The translations under genes and the position numbers were made by a program. Below the pieces are notes generated by a model. It did not search any database, was not told the origin of the DNA, and saw only the letters and a program-made list of their open reading frames with translations. Below, one piece after another: positions 37,199 through 47,300 of a stretch of DNA of 64,000 nt; within the stretch, counting starts at the first letter, position 1, and every line of letters starts with the position of its first letter. Source of the DNA: CAVWDI01 sp963753725 (lineage in GTDB: Bacteria > Chloroflexota > Anaerolineae > Anaerolineales > UBA4823); the NCBI GenBank assembly GCA_963753725.1, contig CAVWDI010000006.1:186001-250000 (forward strand). The letters run 5' to 3'.

Positions 37199-37936
37199 TT
37201 AGCGATACTCAATTGTTTCGGTAGTTGCTTTCGTCATGTCTGAATATGCCCCGCGCTGTTCCTCAGGGAGCATGGATGCCAGTTGGAAAAGAGCCTCGTC
37301 CGTCATTTTCCGCAGTTGGTTTGAATTTGCCCGTTGGAATGATTTTCGATAATAAAACGGAGGTCCAAATCGAACGTGCGCGCCGGGACCGGACCATGGT
37401 TTGGTGAAACGGGGAGCTGGAAAACCGGTGGTACCTGATATAGCTACCGGTACGATGGGAACGCCGCTGCGGCTGGCCAGGTATGCCACGCCTTCTTTAC
37501 CACGCTGCATTTTTGGACTGCGTGTTCCTTCCGGCGCTACCAATACAATCTCTCCAGCATTCAGCACTTCAAAGACCAATTTCACAGCTCGCCGGTCGAA
37601 TTCTTCTCTCCGGACCGGTATGACGCCCCATATCTTCGGGAAGATTCCCACGATTGGGTAATTGTAAACCTCAATTTTTGCTAAGGGTACGATATTGCGC
37701 GGCAGTACGTTGATCACTGTAAAGGGGTCGATGAAGGCGATGTGATTGATCATCAACAATGCAGGCCCATTTCTGGGGACATTTTCCAATCCATCAACTT
37801 TATCGATTTTTGCGATTAAAGTAAAGCCGATATTCTTTAACAGGAAACGAAGAAATCGACGCCGGCTTTCTAATCGAGCGTGTTCATAATGACCTGAGTC
37901 TGTCAATAATTGCGTTTCCAGAATATCAACCGCCAT
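37199..37936 (-). CDS. 1-acyl-sn-glycerol-3-phosphate acyltransferase (PlsC family), copy 1
   Basis: The ATG at 37936 follows GGAGG by 6 bases; upstream in-frame codons are inside the next gene. The 245-aa protein has the PlsC motifs: HxxxxD in MINHIAFIDPF near residue 64, VAPEGTRSPKMQRGKEG near 133 and IVPVAISGTTGFP near 155. PlsC transfers an acyl group to lysophosphatidate in the membrane to make phosphatidate. The 11-base overlap with a second PlsC-type gene shows coupling. The two copies differ strongly, so they probably use different acyl donors or acceptors. Confidence 0.9.
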   Translation of the reverse strand: MAVDILETQLLTDSGHYEHARLESRRRFLRFLLKNIGFTLIAKIDKVDGLENVPRNGPALLMINHIAFIDPFTVINVLPRNIVPLAKIEVYNYPIVGIFPKIWGVIPVRREEFDRRAVKLVFEVLNAGEIVLVAPEGTRSPKMQRGKEGVAYLASRSGVPIVPVAISGTTGFPAPRFTKPWSGPGAHVRFGPPFYYRKSFQRANSNQLRKMTDEALFQLASMLPEEQRGAYSDMTKATTETIEYR

Positions 37937-38663
37937 CCGTAGCCTCCGTGCCATCCAGGTATACGCCGCGCAGTTTGGGAGGAAGTTGAGCCGCTAACCT
38001 GGACATGATCCGATCTGTACCTTCTCGAATTGCAGTTCGTCGATCATCACCAATTGGAAGGGTAAACGCGGATCCGAAGGTAATTGACATTTTTGTACGA
38101 CTGAATTTCCTCATATTGTTGTATACATTTTTATTCTCAGTTCCTGTAAATGTGACCGGATATAAAGGGATGTTTTCTTTTATGGCTATGTATGCAGCCC
38201 CATGAGTACCCTCCTCCAAACCTCCTGTAAGGCTTTCACGCCCTTCAGGTGCTAGCGCAATTAATCGTCCCTGCTCTATTCCCTGCAGCGCTGCTCGCAG
38301 AGCGGCGCGGTCTGGTTGGCCGCGATGCACCCAAATCACACCATACATATCTATAAGTTTACCAAGAACTGGGAATTCTAGCAGTTCGGATTTGACGAAC
38401 CAATCCAGTTGAGCGGGTGAATAAGCGACAGCAAGCAGTGAATCCGTATCCCCCAGGTGATTTGAGATGACCAGCCCGGGCCCAGCGAGCGGCGCGTTTT
38501 CCAGTTCAGACACTCTTACATCGGCGAATATCCACAATACCGCACGGATAAGATCTTGTATGCGTTTTCGATAAAAAATCCTGCGTCTGTTGAGTACAGG
38601 AAGTTGAGTAATATCACTTCGAATCGCCTTACTTTGAGGTTTTGGAGTCTGTTCAAGATCCAT
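37926..38663 (-). CDS. 1-acyl-sn-glycerol-3-phosphate acyltransferase (PlsC family), copy 2
   Basis: The 245-aa protein has HxxxxD in SNHLGDTDSLLAVAY near residue 69 and LAPEGRESLTGG near 138, i.e. the PlsC acyltransferase fold. It is likely membrane-associated and makes phosphatidate or acylates a related acceptor. It is upstream of copy 1 and overlaps it. A cytidylate kinase gene follows upstream after a 150-bp gap; both feed phospholipid synthesis, but the link is positional. Confidence 0.88.
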   Translation of the reverse strand: MDLEQTPKPQSKAIRSDITQLPVLNRRRIFYRKRIQDLIRAVLWIFADVRVSELENAPLAGPGLVISNHLGDTDSLLAVAYSPAQLDWFVKSELLEFPVLGKLIDMYGVIWVHRGQPDRAALRAALQGIEQGRLIALAPEGRESLTGGLEEGTHGAAYIAIKENIPLYPVTFTGTENKNVYNNMRKFSRTKMSITFGSAFTLPIGDDRRTAIREGTDRIMSRLAAQLPPKLRGVYLDGTEATDGG

Positions 38664-38812
38664 GTGAAGGATTTTTCACTGATTTTTCGGCAGATACTTG
38701 AGCCTATTGGAAAGTTCGTCGCCAGTTGGAATTCAAAATATTTTACCCCACTATTATTTTTAGCACGAAAATTTTAAAGGATAATTTCCCCCAAGGCGCT
38801 TAAATTTTTGTA

Positions 38813-39589
38813 TTATTCTTGCTGATCGGTCCTTTGTGAGATTAAAAACAATACTTGTTCCAGGACTTGATCTTCGTCGAGGTCGTCTGAACAAATGGTC
38901 ACGGCATCTTCAGCGGGTTTGAGGGGTGCGATCTTCCGTGTTGAATCAAACTTATCCCTTTTGTACATACCATCCAATACCTGTTCTTGATCCGAATCTT
39001 CACCGCGCTTGAGGTTTTCAGTATGGCGGCGTTGGGCGCGGACTTCGGCTGAAGCGTCCAGATATATTTTAAGATCGGCATCCGGCAGGACAACCGTGCC
39101 AATATCTCGTCCCATCATCACTATATTACCCCGCTCCCCAATTTTTCGCTGCTGGAGGGTGAGCGCTTCTCTCACTCCGCCATACGAAGATACCAGGGAT
39201 ACGTTCTGGTCAACCTGAGGTGTGCGGATTTCCCATGTAATATCCACGCCATCAGCCAGGATATCGCATTGGCGTCCGTCATCCAGGGTGGGTGATTGTA
39301 TATCGAGCACAGTGTGCTGCGCGAGACAAGTTATCCTGCTTTCGTCTTCGAGATCCACCTTATTTTGTAACGCCACCCATGTGATGGCGCGGTACATAAC
39401 GCCTGTGTCGAAGAACAGGTAATTCAGGCTGTCGGCTATCTTTTTGCCCAGTGTGGATTTACCTGATGCTGCCGGTCCATCTATAGCGATGGTGCTTGGC
39501 ATGGATTCAGGCTTTTTTACAGGTGATATATTCTTTTCTGGCATATTGTTGTCAGTCATACTCTCATCAGATAAAATGTCTTCGGGCAT
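38813..39589 (-). CDS. cmk: Cytidylate kinase
   Basis: Cmk phosphorylates CMP and dCMP. Evidence is IAIDGPAASGKSTLGKKIA (P-loop, residues 34-52), DTGVMYRAITWVALQ near 62, VSLVSSYGGVREALTLQQRK (in part) and MMGRDIGTVVLPDADLKIYL near 157. Length is 258 aa, with about 30 extra N-terminal residues; starts at Met11 (39559), Met16 or Met30 (39502) are possible, as no ribosome site is decisive. It lies 33 bases downstream of a membrane glycosyltransferase gene in the same direction. Confidence 0.93.
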   Translation of the reverse strand: MPEDILSDESMTDNNMPEKNISPVKKPESMPSTIAIDGPAASGKSTLGKKIADSLNYLFFDTGVMYRAITWVALQNKVDLEDESRITCLAQHTVLDIQSPTLDDGRQCDILADGVDITWEIRTPQVDQNVSLVSSYGGVREALTLQQRKIGERGNIVMMGRDIGTVVLPDADLKIYLDASAEVRAQRRHTENLKRGEDSDQEQVLDGMYKRDKFDSTRKIAPLKPAEDAVTICSDDLDEDQVLEQVLFLISQRTDQQE

Positions 39590-39621
39590 ATTTGTCGATT
39601 TTCAAATTGAGTTGGGATAGT

Positions 39622-41445
39622 TTATTGTATCTCCTCAAAAACTTCATCAGCAGGTTCTTCAACTTTACCTGGGAAAAGATCGCTGCGAACCCATAGAACC
39701 AGGTATTCGTTTTCAAGGGGAGCTTCGCGGAAAGTAAACCAGGATAAAAAGTCTCCTGGATAGGAGCCGGTCCACCCAGCCTGGGAGGACCAGACGAAAT
39801 CCTGGCCTCTGAAGGATGCCTCTTGAGTGGGGATATTATCGACCACTTTGGTTATGATAACCGGAGGCAAATCTTCCAGAGGAAGAATTGGCATAAAACG
39901 AGTGTTATTAAAATTCCGCAGGGTCCAGCGCATACCTGGAGTTTGGATGGTGGTTAGGATTTGAATCTCCCGTGGAAATCCTGTGTAGCCGCTGGAAATA
40001 TCTTCAAGCGTTTCCTGAAGCAGGTACCCCTGTCCTGTGCCAGGAGGCGGGTACCAAAGCTCCTGCGGATGGTTCAGTCTGAGCTGTGAGGCGCCCCATG
40101 CAACCGACATTGTATAAACCAGTAAAGCAGCCGAGATCCCCCACACGAGACCACAGTTGGCTGCTACCCATGACCAGCCCAGGCTTACCAGGATAACTGT
40201 TAAGGCGCCTATGGCAAATACACCCGCACTGAGCGCCAACCTGATTCCTATTTGCGTGGTACCGAAAAGCACCAGCATCTGTTCAGATGTAATCAGCGCA
40301 TTCCACAAGAGCGCGCATAGGATAAAAATGAACACAGCCAGTAATGCAGATGCTGGATGGATTTTCCTGGTGGGTTTAAAACGTGATAGCTCCAGTGAGG
40401 CTGCAGCCCACAACGGAACGGAGACCCAGATCAATCCGGAAACATGTCTGCCCGGATACAGCGCAAGGATCAGCAGCGCGGACAGAATCCATAAGCTTAA
40501 CGGCAGGAAAGGATTTTTATCTCCTTTACGATCTATGATCAAATTAAAAATCCAACGCACGATTCCCGCTGTCCCGAAGATGAGCGCGAATAGTTCAAAC
40601 ACGAACAACGCTAACAGCATTTGTCCCGCCGGGATACTGGAAGGAATAACCCAACCACTGAGATAAGCTGGGATGGTTTTGAACCAGGCAATTAGTCCTT
40701 GAGGGTACTGCAAGAAGTATGTACCAACGATCAGTACAGTCAATCCGGCCGAAAGCAAAAACCATCGACCAATCGTTCTCCACTTTGCTGTATTTAAACC
40801 GGTATTCTCACCACTCAAATCGTTTTGTTGGTTGATTTTTGCAAATGAACCGTCAGCGCTTTCCCCTTGAGAGGTACGTCCCTTCCAAATAAAATTCGAT
40901 GAAACGTATGAGATTGTGAGTGAAATCACACCAGTGAACAGCGAAGGTCCGCTTAATGAGGCTAACCCTGACAGGGTTCCGCTCGTTTTTCCTTTATTAT
41001 TCACCCAGAATCCAACCGCCAGGAGAGTAAAAGAGAGCGCCATCATCGGTCCGCCCGCCTGCCGCGATACCGCAATCAACCCTGGATCGACAGCCAATCC
41101 GAATGCCATAATCAGGGCAGCAAACGGACCTAATACCCGGCGAAATAAGCTGGGCAGCAAAATGAGCGCTGAGCCTGCCAACGCAGGCCAGAATCGAGCC
41201 AGGAATTCGCTGCTGTTTAACAAGGTAAACAGGAATCCAGTTAGAAACACATAACCTGGCTGCGGGCCAATTGTGAAATCACTGCTTTGTAAAGCCGGAT
41301 TTGCGACTTGCAGCGCCTGCATTGCCCATTTAGCTTCCTCTTCTGAGAGCGGGACTGCGCCGAGATGATAAAATCGCAGGCAAACACCCAGGAGCAAGGC
41401 AATTCCATACAGCAGCGTTTCACGGCTTACATTACGTAAATCCAT
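39622..41445 (-). CDS. Membrane glycosyltransferase-like protein (GT-C/GT39 type)
   Basis: The 607-aa protein has about 11-13 hydrophobic helices and an N-terminal LRFYHLGAVPLSEEEAKWAM, which aligns with the DE-type acidic loop of GT-C enzymes. The C-terminal 100 residues form a soluble extracytoplasmic tail with a final VEEPADEVFEEIQ. GT-C enzymes use polyprenyl-phosphate sugars as donors. It is the first minus-strand unit in a run of membrane glycosyltransferase and DUF2298 proteins. The acceptor is unknown. Confidence 0.75.
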   Translation of the reverse strand: MDLRNVSRETLLYGIALLLGVCLRFYHLGAVPLSEEEAKWAMQALQVANPALQSSDFTIGPQPGYVFLTGFLFTLLNSSEFLARFWPALAGSALILLPSLFRRVLGPFAALIMAFGLAVDPGLIAVSRQAGGPMMALSFTLLAVGFWVNNKGKTSGTLSGLASLSGPSLFTGVISLTISYVSSNFIWKGRTSQGESADGSFAKINQQNDLSGENTGLNTAKWRTIGRWFLLSAGLTVLIVGTYFLQYPQGLIAWFKTIPAYLSGWVIPSSIPAGQMLLALFVFELFALIFGTAGIVRWIFNLIIDRKGDKNPFLPLSLWILSALLILALYPGRHVSGLIWVSVPLWAAASLELSRFKPTRKIHPASALLAVFIFILCALLWNALITSEQMLVLFGTTQIGIRLALSAGVFAIGALTVILVSLGWSWVAANCGLVWGISAALLVYTMSVAWGASQLRLNHPQELWYPPPGTGQGYLLQETLEDISSGYTGFPREIQILTTIQTPGMRWTLRNFNNTRFMPILPLEDLPPVIITKVVDNIPTQEASFRGQDFVWSSQAGWTGSYPGDFLSWFTFREAPLENEYLVLWVRSDLFPGKVEEPADEVFEEIQ

Positions 41446-41589
41446 ATATGAATACCAAATTTCAAAATAGCCTTCCGGATGGTGAATTTTATCTTAATCC
41501 GTTCTGCAAATTACAATTAATTAAACTACCAATTCGCGCCAGATTGAATTTTACTCCAACCTAAAAATAATTTACCTGGATAGATGCAT

Positions 41590-44347
41590 TCAATCGGATG
41601 CGTACTGGTAAATAGTAATGCTGCCTTGCTTGAATACGGGCACTAAATATTTATAAAATTTTAATTCGTCCAAACCTGCAGCACAACTGCCCTGATTTTT
41701 CTGGTAGGTGGTCCTTTCCAACGATCCAAGGACCACATAGCGGATATTATAGTCATCCAGAATTTGTTTTGTTTCTTCCCAATGCCATGAGCAGTAAAGG
41801 CGTTCGATATCAGATTGGCGTGACCCCATCTCCGTATTCCCGCCGCGCCACTGGCTTTCATGTCCCATCCATCCCAGGACAGCGGGCAAACCGGAGTGTG
41901 TGGAAATGCGCGCATAATTTGTATAACTGCCACCGGTAGGCGAAACTGCTTCGGCGATCACGCCCCCGGGTGCAGTCCCGAGCCAATTAATGGCCGCTAA
42001 TTCATCTGGAGAAGAGTCCACCAAGTAAGCGGCGCTGTCCAATGTCAATTTTGAAGTATTAAATCCACCGGTTTTATTCCATAAACTCAATGCGGGATAT
42101 ACTAGGCTCATGGCAAAGATCGTAATGAATACTAATTTGAATATATACGACCAGGGTCTCGCCAGATATTTTAACAATAATGCCGATCCATAAGCGGCAG
42201 CGATCGACCATATCAACCAGGTCTGGAAATAAAACTTAAATCTGGTGTTCATGCGCCAGCCAAATTGGTCCCGTAAATAGACAAATTCCGGACCGAGCAC
42301 GAACAAACCACCCAGAAAAATTAGCAGCACAACATAAGCGTTTGAATGCTGGAGACCGTAATCCTGTCCTCCAGCGTGCGTTTTATTTGCGTTCAATGAG
42401 GTTTGTTTCGTTTCAAATCCCAGCAGCAGAGCAAGCGTGAGCGCCAGCAGAACTGTCAGTGTGATCAAGCCCCCGGAGAATATCAGGCGCCGGCTGGCAG
42501 CAGCCGTGAGCAGCGAACTCAGGTCATTCGCAGCGAGTGTGCTTAAGAACAATTCATACACCTGGGGAATAAATGTGGCTGAAATCCCTAAAAATAAATC
42601 AATTACCCCTAAGAATAGAATCAGTATAAGGGAGATCCACACAGCCCGTTTGATATTTTTCCTCCGACCGGTTTTGTCCTGCGCTGTACCGAGCAGGTAA
42701 AACAATAATGAAAAGATTGGGATCAACAACGGGGCAAACATCACCCACAAATGCGCTCCGCGGGTTGGGTAGATCAGGTTCGGGATAATCCCGCCGGCCT
42801 GAGAAGAGAAGCTGATAAAGAATGGGATATAGAAGACAATGGCGCCAGCCGTTGAGATTATCGCCAGACATAAAAATTCCTTCAATCCGTCCATCAGTTT
42901 TATATGATCGGAGGATATCCGGCCGAGCGCAAAGGAACCCGGAATTAACAGCAGGAAGAGCAGCATATCCCATGTATTCAAGAAGGCAATTGAACCCAGG
43001 ATGAAGGAAACGCTTATCAAAGCTAATGGGTTCAGGTTCAAAGATCTGCCGATCGTGATGGGATTGGTTCCAGGTGAAAACCAGGCTTTAACCTTTTGGG
43101 ATTGGATTTCCTGACGGTACAGAATTAAGGTAAAGACACCGATCAGAATAAAACCAATCCCGGCAAATGCTTTGAGCATGCTGAGTGAATTAAAGCCAGA
43201 AAACAACAGCGCAAAACCGAGCAATATTCCTAACAACGCCAGCCAGAGAATGGAACTCAAGTTCAGTTTATACTGTGCCCAATGGGTTTCACCGCGGCCG
43301 CCTCCCAGCAGCAGGTTCAATCCGATAGCGATTGCTAGCAAGGCAAAAGGCATCGCGAGCACATGTGGATGCAGGTCGGCTAAAAGGTAGGAGAAAAATG
43401 GAAACTCATCGATAATCTCTTTTGCGTTGCCAGCCAGGTCATAATCCTGCACCACGCGGGAAGCGCGCCACCACCACCAGAATCGTTGAGGTATCCAGGA
43501 TAACGCTTCGCTGGGCGGTAGATTTCAAATCTTTAATATCCAGCCATGTCCAAAAAGTGGATGTCAATTTGCCGCTGTCGTCTGGGTGCCAGAAAAGACC
43601 GCGATTATGCAGGGCATGCAGGAAACCTTCCAGATTGCTGACCAATAACAGGAATAGCGGACCCAGCAGACCAAAAAATGAAAATTTCAGCGCCTCTTTA
43701 TTTTGGTTTGAATATTTTGCGGTAAATTTTGCGGACAACAGGTTATTTACCAGAGCGTATGCACCAATAACACTGAGGGCGAAGGTAAGCGCGATCCCCA
43801 GATTGAATGCCACTGATCCAGAGACACGCGTGGCTCCCGCCAGCATGGCGGTTAATACGTAACCGAAATAATAGTATGAGATCGAATAACCAGACAGCCA
43901 GGGATCGCTAGGAGGGAAGGTCTTCGAGCGGCTGATGGCATTAATAAAAGCCAGTTCCATCGGCTTTTCGGTCCCAGTCGCTTCAGGAGTCATGGCGCGT
44001 ATAAACGCCCAGGTCCCGAAAGCAAGTAAAAATAATATTTCGACCCCGGTTACATATTTCAAATTGGATCGCAGCCAGGAAAATAAATTTCGTATCCCTA
44101 TCGTACGCAGCGCCCAGGCGCTTAAAAACAGCAGCAATACCAATGAAAAAGATAAGCCAGTACCATCGTTTTGGAGGATGCCAAGTGTAGCAAGCAGCCA
44201 GAATATATATCCCCAGACCAGCACACCAAGTGAACGGCTGAAAGCATAACCTCGATCCCCGAGAGCCGGAAACAGCCGCCAGGCAATCGGAAAAGAAGCC
44301 AATCCAATCAAGCTAACGAGTATATACCAGACAAAAAATGATAACAA
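41590..44347 (-). CDS. DUF2298 (Chlor_Arch_YYY) membrane protein, frameshifted near 43515
   Basis: The N-terminal part (44347 down to about 43515) has membrane helices and the family motif SYYYFGYVLTAM near residue 157; the C-terminal part continues in the next frame with WWWWRASRVVQDYDLAG and FPFFSYLLADLHPHVLAMPF, the conserved family core. A single-base change within or near TCTACCGCCC (minus strand) restores one ORF of about 918 aa. Length fits the 700-900-aa class of YYY proteins, which are highly hydrophobic, found in Archaea and Chloroflexi, and of unknown function. Distal soluble segment (last 150 residues) has a WLGTAPGG site. It starts 4 bases after the giant protein's stop. The break is probably an error. 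Confidence 0.85.
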
Positions 44348-44350
44348 AAA

Positions 44351-47300
44351 TCAGCCCTCGATTACTTCATAGATAACCGTATCGCCATCGCGGTAGACTT
44401 TATCCCAAAGGATACCCTCAGCGGCTTCAAATTTTTCCAGTCCCAAACCAGGATAATGCCCGCGTTCTTGCTGACCCAGGATGATATAACGCACATCATA
44501 TTTCTTTAGGAAAAACATGGCTTGCTCTAGATCGGTTGTGTTATAAAACCCGTCTACTTCGGCGATGCGGTCGCTTATCCAGGAGCCGGGTACGGAAGTC
44601 CTCTGCTGCTGCTGGTGCCACTCCCAACCGACCACACCTGGTAAACCAGTATAAATCGAGAAACGCGAACCCCAGCGGTACAGGTTCCTCAAATTTGCTT
44701 CGACAATCACCGGGGAAGCGGGGGCGTTTTCCAACAGCCAGCGTATGGCTTTATAGTCCTGGCTTAAATCCATTTCACCCCAGACTTCGCCGTATGTGGC
44801 ATAGTTCATATATGTCATTCCATCCAGCGTGTGAGGCGCGTCTGGCGCAATACGGTCTTTGACCTTGGCTGTTGTGGCCATGATGGGGTAGAGCGCAGTT
44901 CCGAATACCAGCACGACCATGCCTATTTGCCAAACCCTCTGCCAAGCGGGTCTCCAATTAACGATTGAGAGCAGTGTCCACCCAAAGGCTGCCGCAGCGC
45001 TTACGGCAAACATGGTCCACACCTGCAGGTAGAATTTGAACACTGTGTTCATGCGGCCGATATCTCCAACTACAACCAGAACTTCAACCGCCAGGGTGAG
45101 AACCAATCCGGTGCCAATCAAGAACAGCACAAATCGTTTACTGTCGGAAATGTCCGGTCGCAGCAGCAGAATACCTGCCCAGGCTGCAAGCGGCAGTACG
45201 AACCAGGCAATTTGCACTCCCATAAATGATAATCCTATGATCGCAGCGGCTAACACGAAAATTGTGCTGATAATCAGAGTCTTGTAAGGATCAAGTTTTC
45301 GCAAGGATGAGACCGGGGTAGATGCCATCCAATGTATACTTTCCCAGATCATCCACGAAATAATGGCAAATAAGAATAATCCCCAATGAGTTAGGTATGC
45401 ATACAACGGTGTATTGGAACCCTGCCATAAGTCTAATTCTCCGTAACCAAAATCTGACCAGATAGTGTATGGAATGTAGAGCAGATAAGTCAATAAGATC
45501 AGTAACATTACTGCCGCAGCAGCCTCAATAATTCTTATGATGGTAGTCGGGAGTTTTTCAAGAACGGCGTATCTTTCAGATATTTGTTGGGGCCATTGTG
45601 AATACCTGCCGAAGGTATATCCTACGGATATGGCGCCCAGTATTAAATACGGGTAAAAGTCGGAGGTATTTGTTGTTCGCAGCGCGCCGATAGCTAGACC
45701 TAATACCAAGAATAAAATGATTTTACTGAAGCGGTCTTTCCACTTGGCTCCAGAAAGCACAAACGCAAGACATAAAGTTAAGACCAACAGAGCGATGGGT
45801 AAAGCGAAAAGGTGGGCGTGAGGGTCGCCGTAAAGCGCTGTGAAATATGGGAATTCGGTGATGGGTTCAATATCGCCCTGTGCGGGGATGATGCGGCTGG
45901 GCAGCCAATACCAATCTCCGATCCCATATGGCAGGGAAGCGCCTTTAATGGACTGCATAAAACCCTGCAGCATCCAAACACCACGTGTCAGCAAGTTCGC
46001 ATCCTCCAGGATGCCTCCCGTCGCGGCCAATTTTTGGTACCCAACCATGATCATGCGAACGGTGCCGAGATTTCCGAGTATTACCATCCCGAAAGCTCCG
46101 GCTAAACCGACCCAGATTGGATTAGGTTTTACAACCCCGGATTGAATTTGCCCCTCTTCTAAGGACTGACCGCTTTGGTCCCCAGGAAGTTGTACCCTTT
46201 TTTGAGTAGAAGAATATAAGTTCCAGGCCAGGGAGAAAGCCCCCATAGCGATCATGCTGAAAATGGTGGGCAGGATCAAGTTATAGGCGACCGAGGGGGT
46301 GATCCCGAGCCACTTCACCAGTACGCCGGTCAATACAAAGCCGTAGTAATAATAATGTAAGTAACCCCCGGCAAACCAGGGATCATACGGCGGGAAGGAA
46401 GTGCTTTTTAATACAGCATTGAAGTATGCGAAATCCATAGGTTTTTCGCCGCCTTTCCAGGGGTGCCAGAGATCGGGATTTCCTATCCGCACCAACAGGA
46501 AGGCAGTAAAAAAAGCGAGCGTCAATAATTCGATCATCAGGAAATAGCGAGAATTATCCCGGAGTTCAACCCTTAACTCTTTCCTGTACCGGTAGGCCAG
46601 CAGGATGGCCAGGAGAAAAAGAAATCCAAGCATGAAACTGATCGTCGTTCGGGAAAATGGAATGCGCACAGAACCTGCCAACCAGACCAGGTAGCTCAAT
46701 AAAAGTAAACCGGTGATGCGGGCGAGCGGGTATGCACGGTCTGACAGACCTGAGGAAACAAGCCGCAGTAATGGGTACGTCACCAATCCTAAAATGCTGA
46801 CTGCCAGGTACCAGATTAATACGCTCAAGATTGGGTAGCGGTTATATAGAGCGGAAGGGTCGAATATTTCTGACCAGGTTCCGTTCTGGCGCTGTTCGGA
46901 AAGCCGGTAATCCGGCAGCATCAGTGTGGTTGCTTGTGGGGGGTACTTCATTGGCGGTAAGCGCACGACTTCTGAATAGTCGACCGTATCCAGTATTCCC
47001 CTGACCTGCGCGATATCGAAGGCCTCGTTTTTACTGAAAACGAAAACTTTTGGATGATCGTAAACGGTAAACGCTTCTTCGGCAAATTGATCGTTTATGG
47101 AGAAAGGTCCGATGGTGGGATTGGATTGGAAGACCTGCACCAGGTCGAAACCCAGATTTCCATCAAATGAACCTGGTCCTGCAACGTTGTAGCACCATTC
47201 GATGCTGCGATCCTCCGGACAGCCTATCAACTGGCGGTAATACCTGTTGACCATGGGGAACCGCTCAGGCATGCGCGGTAGACTGCCCCACTGCCGGCTA

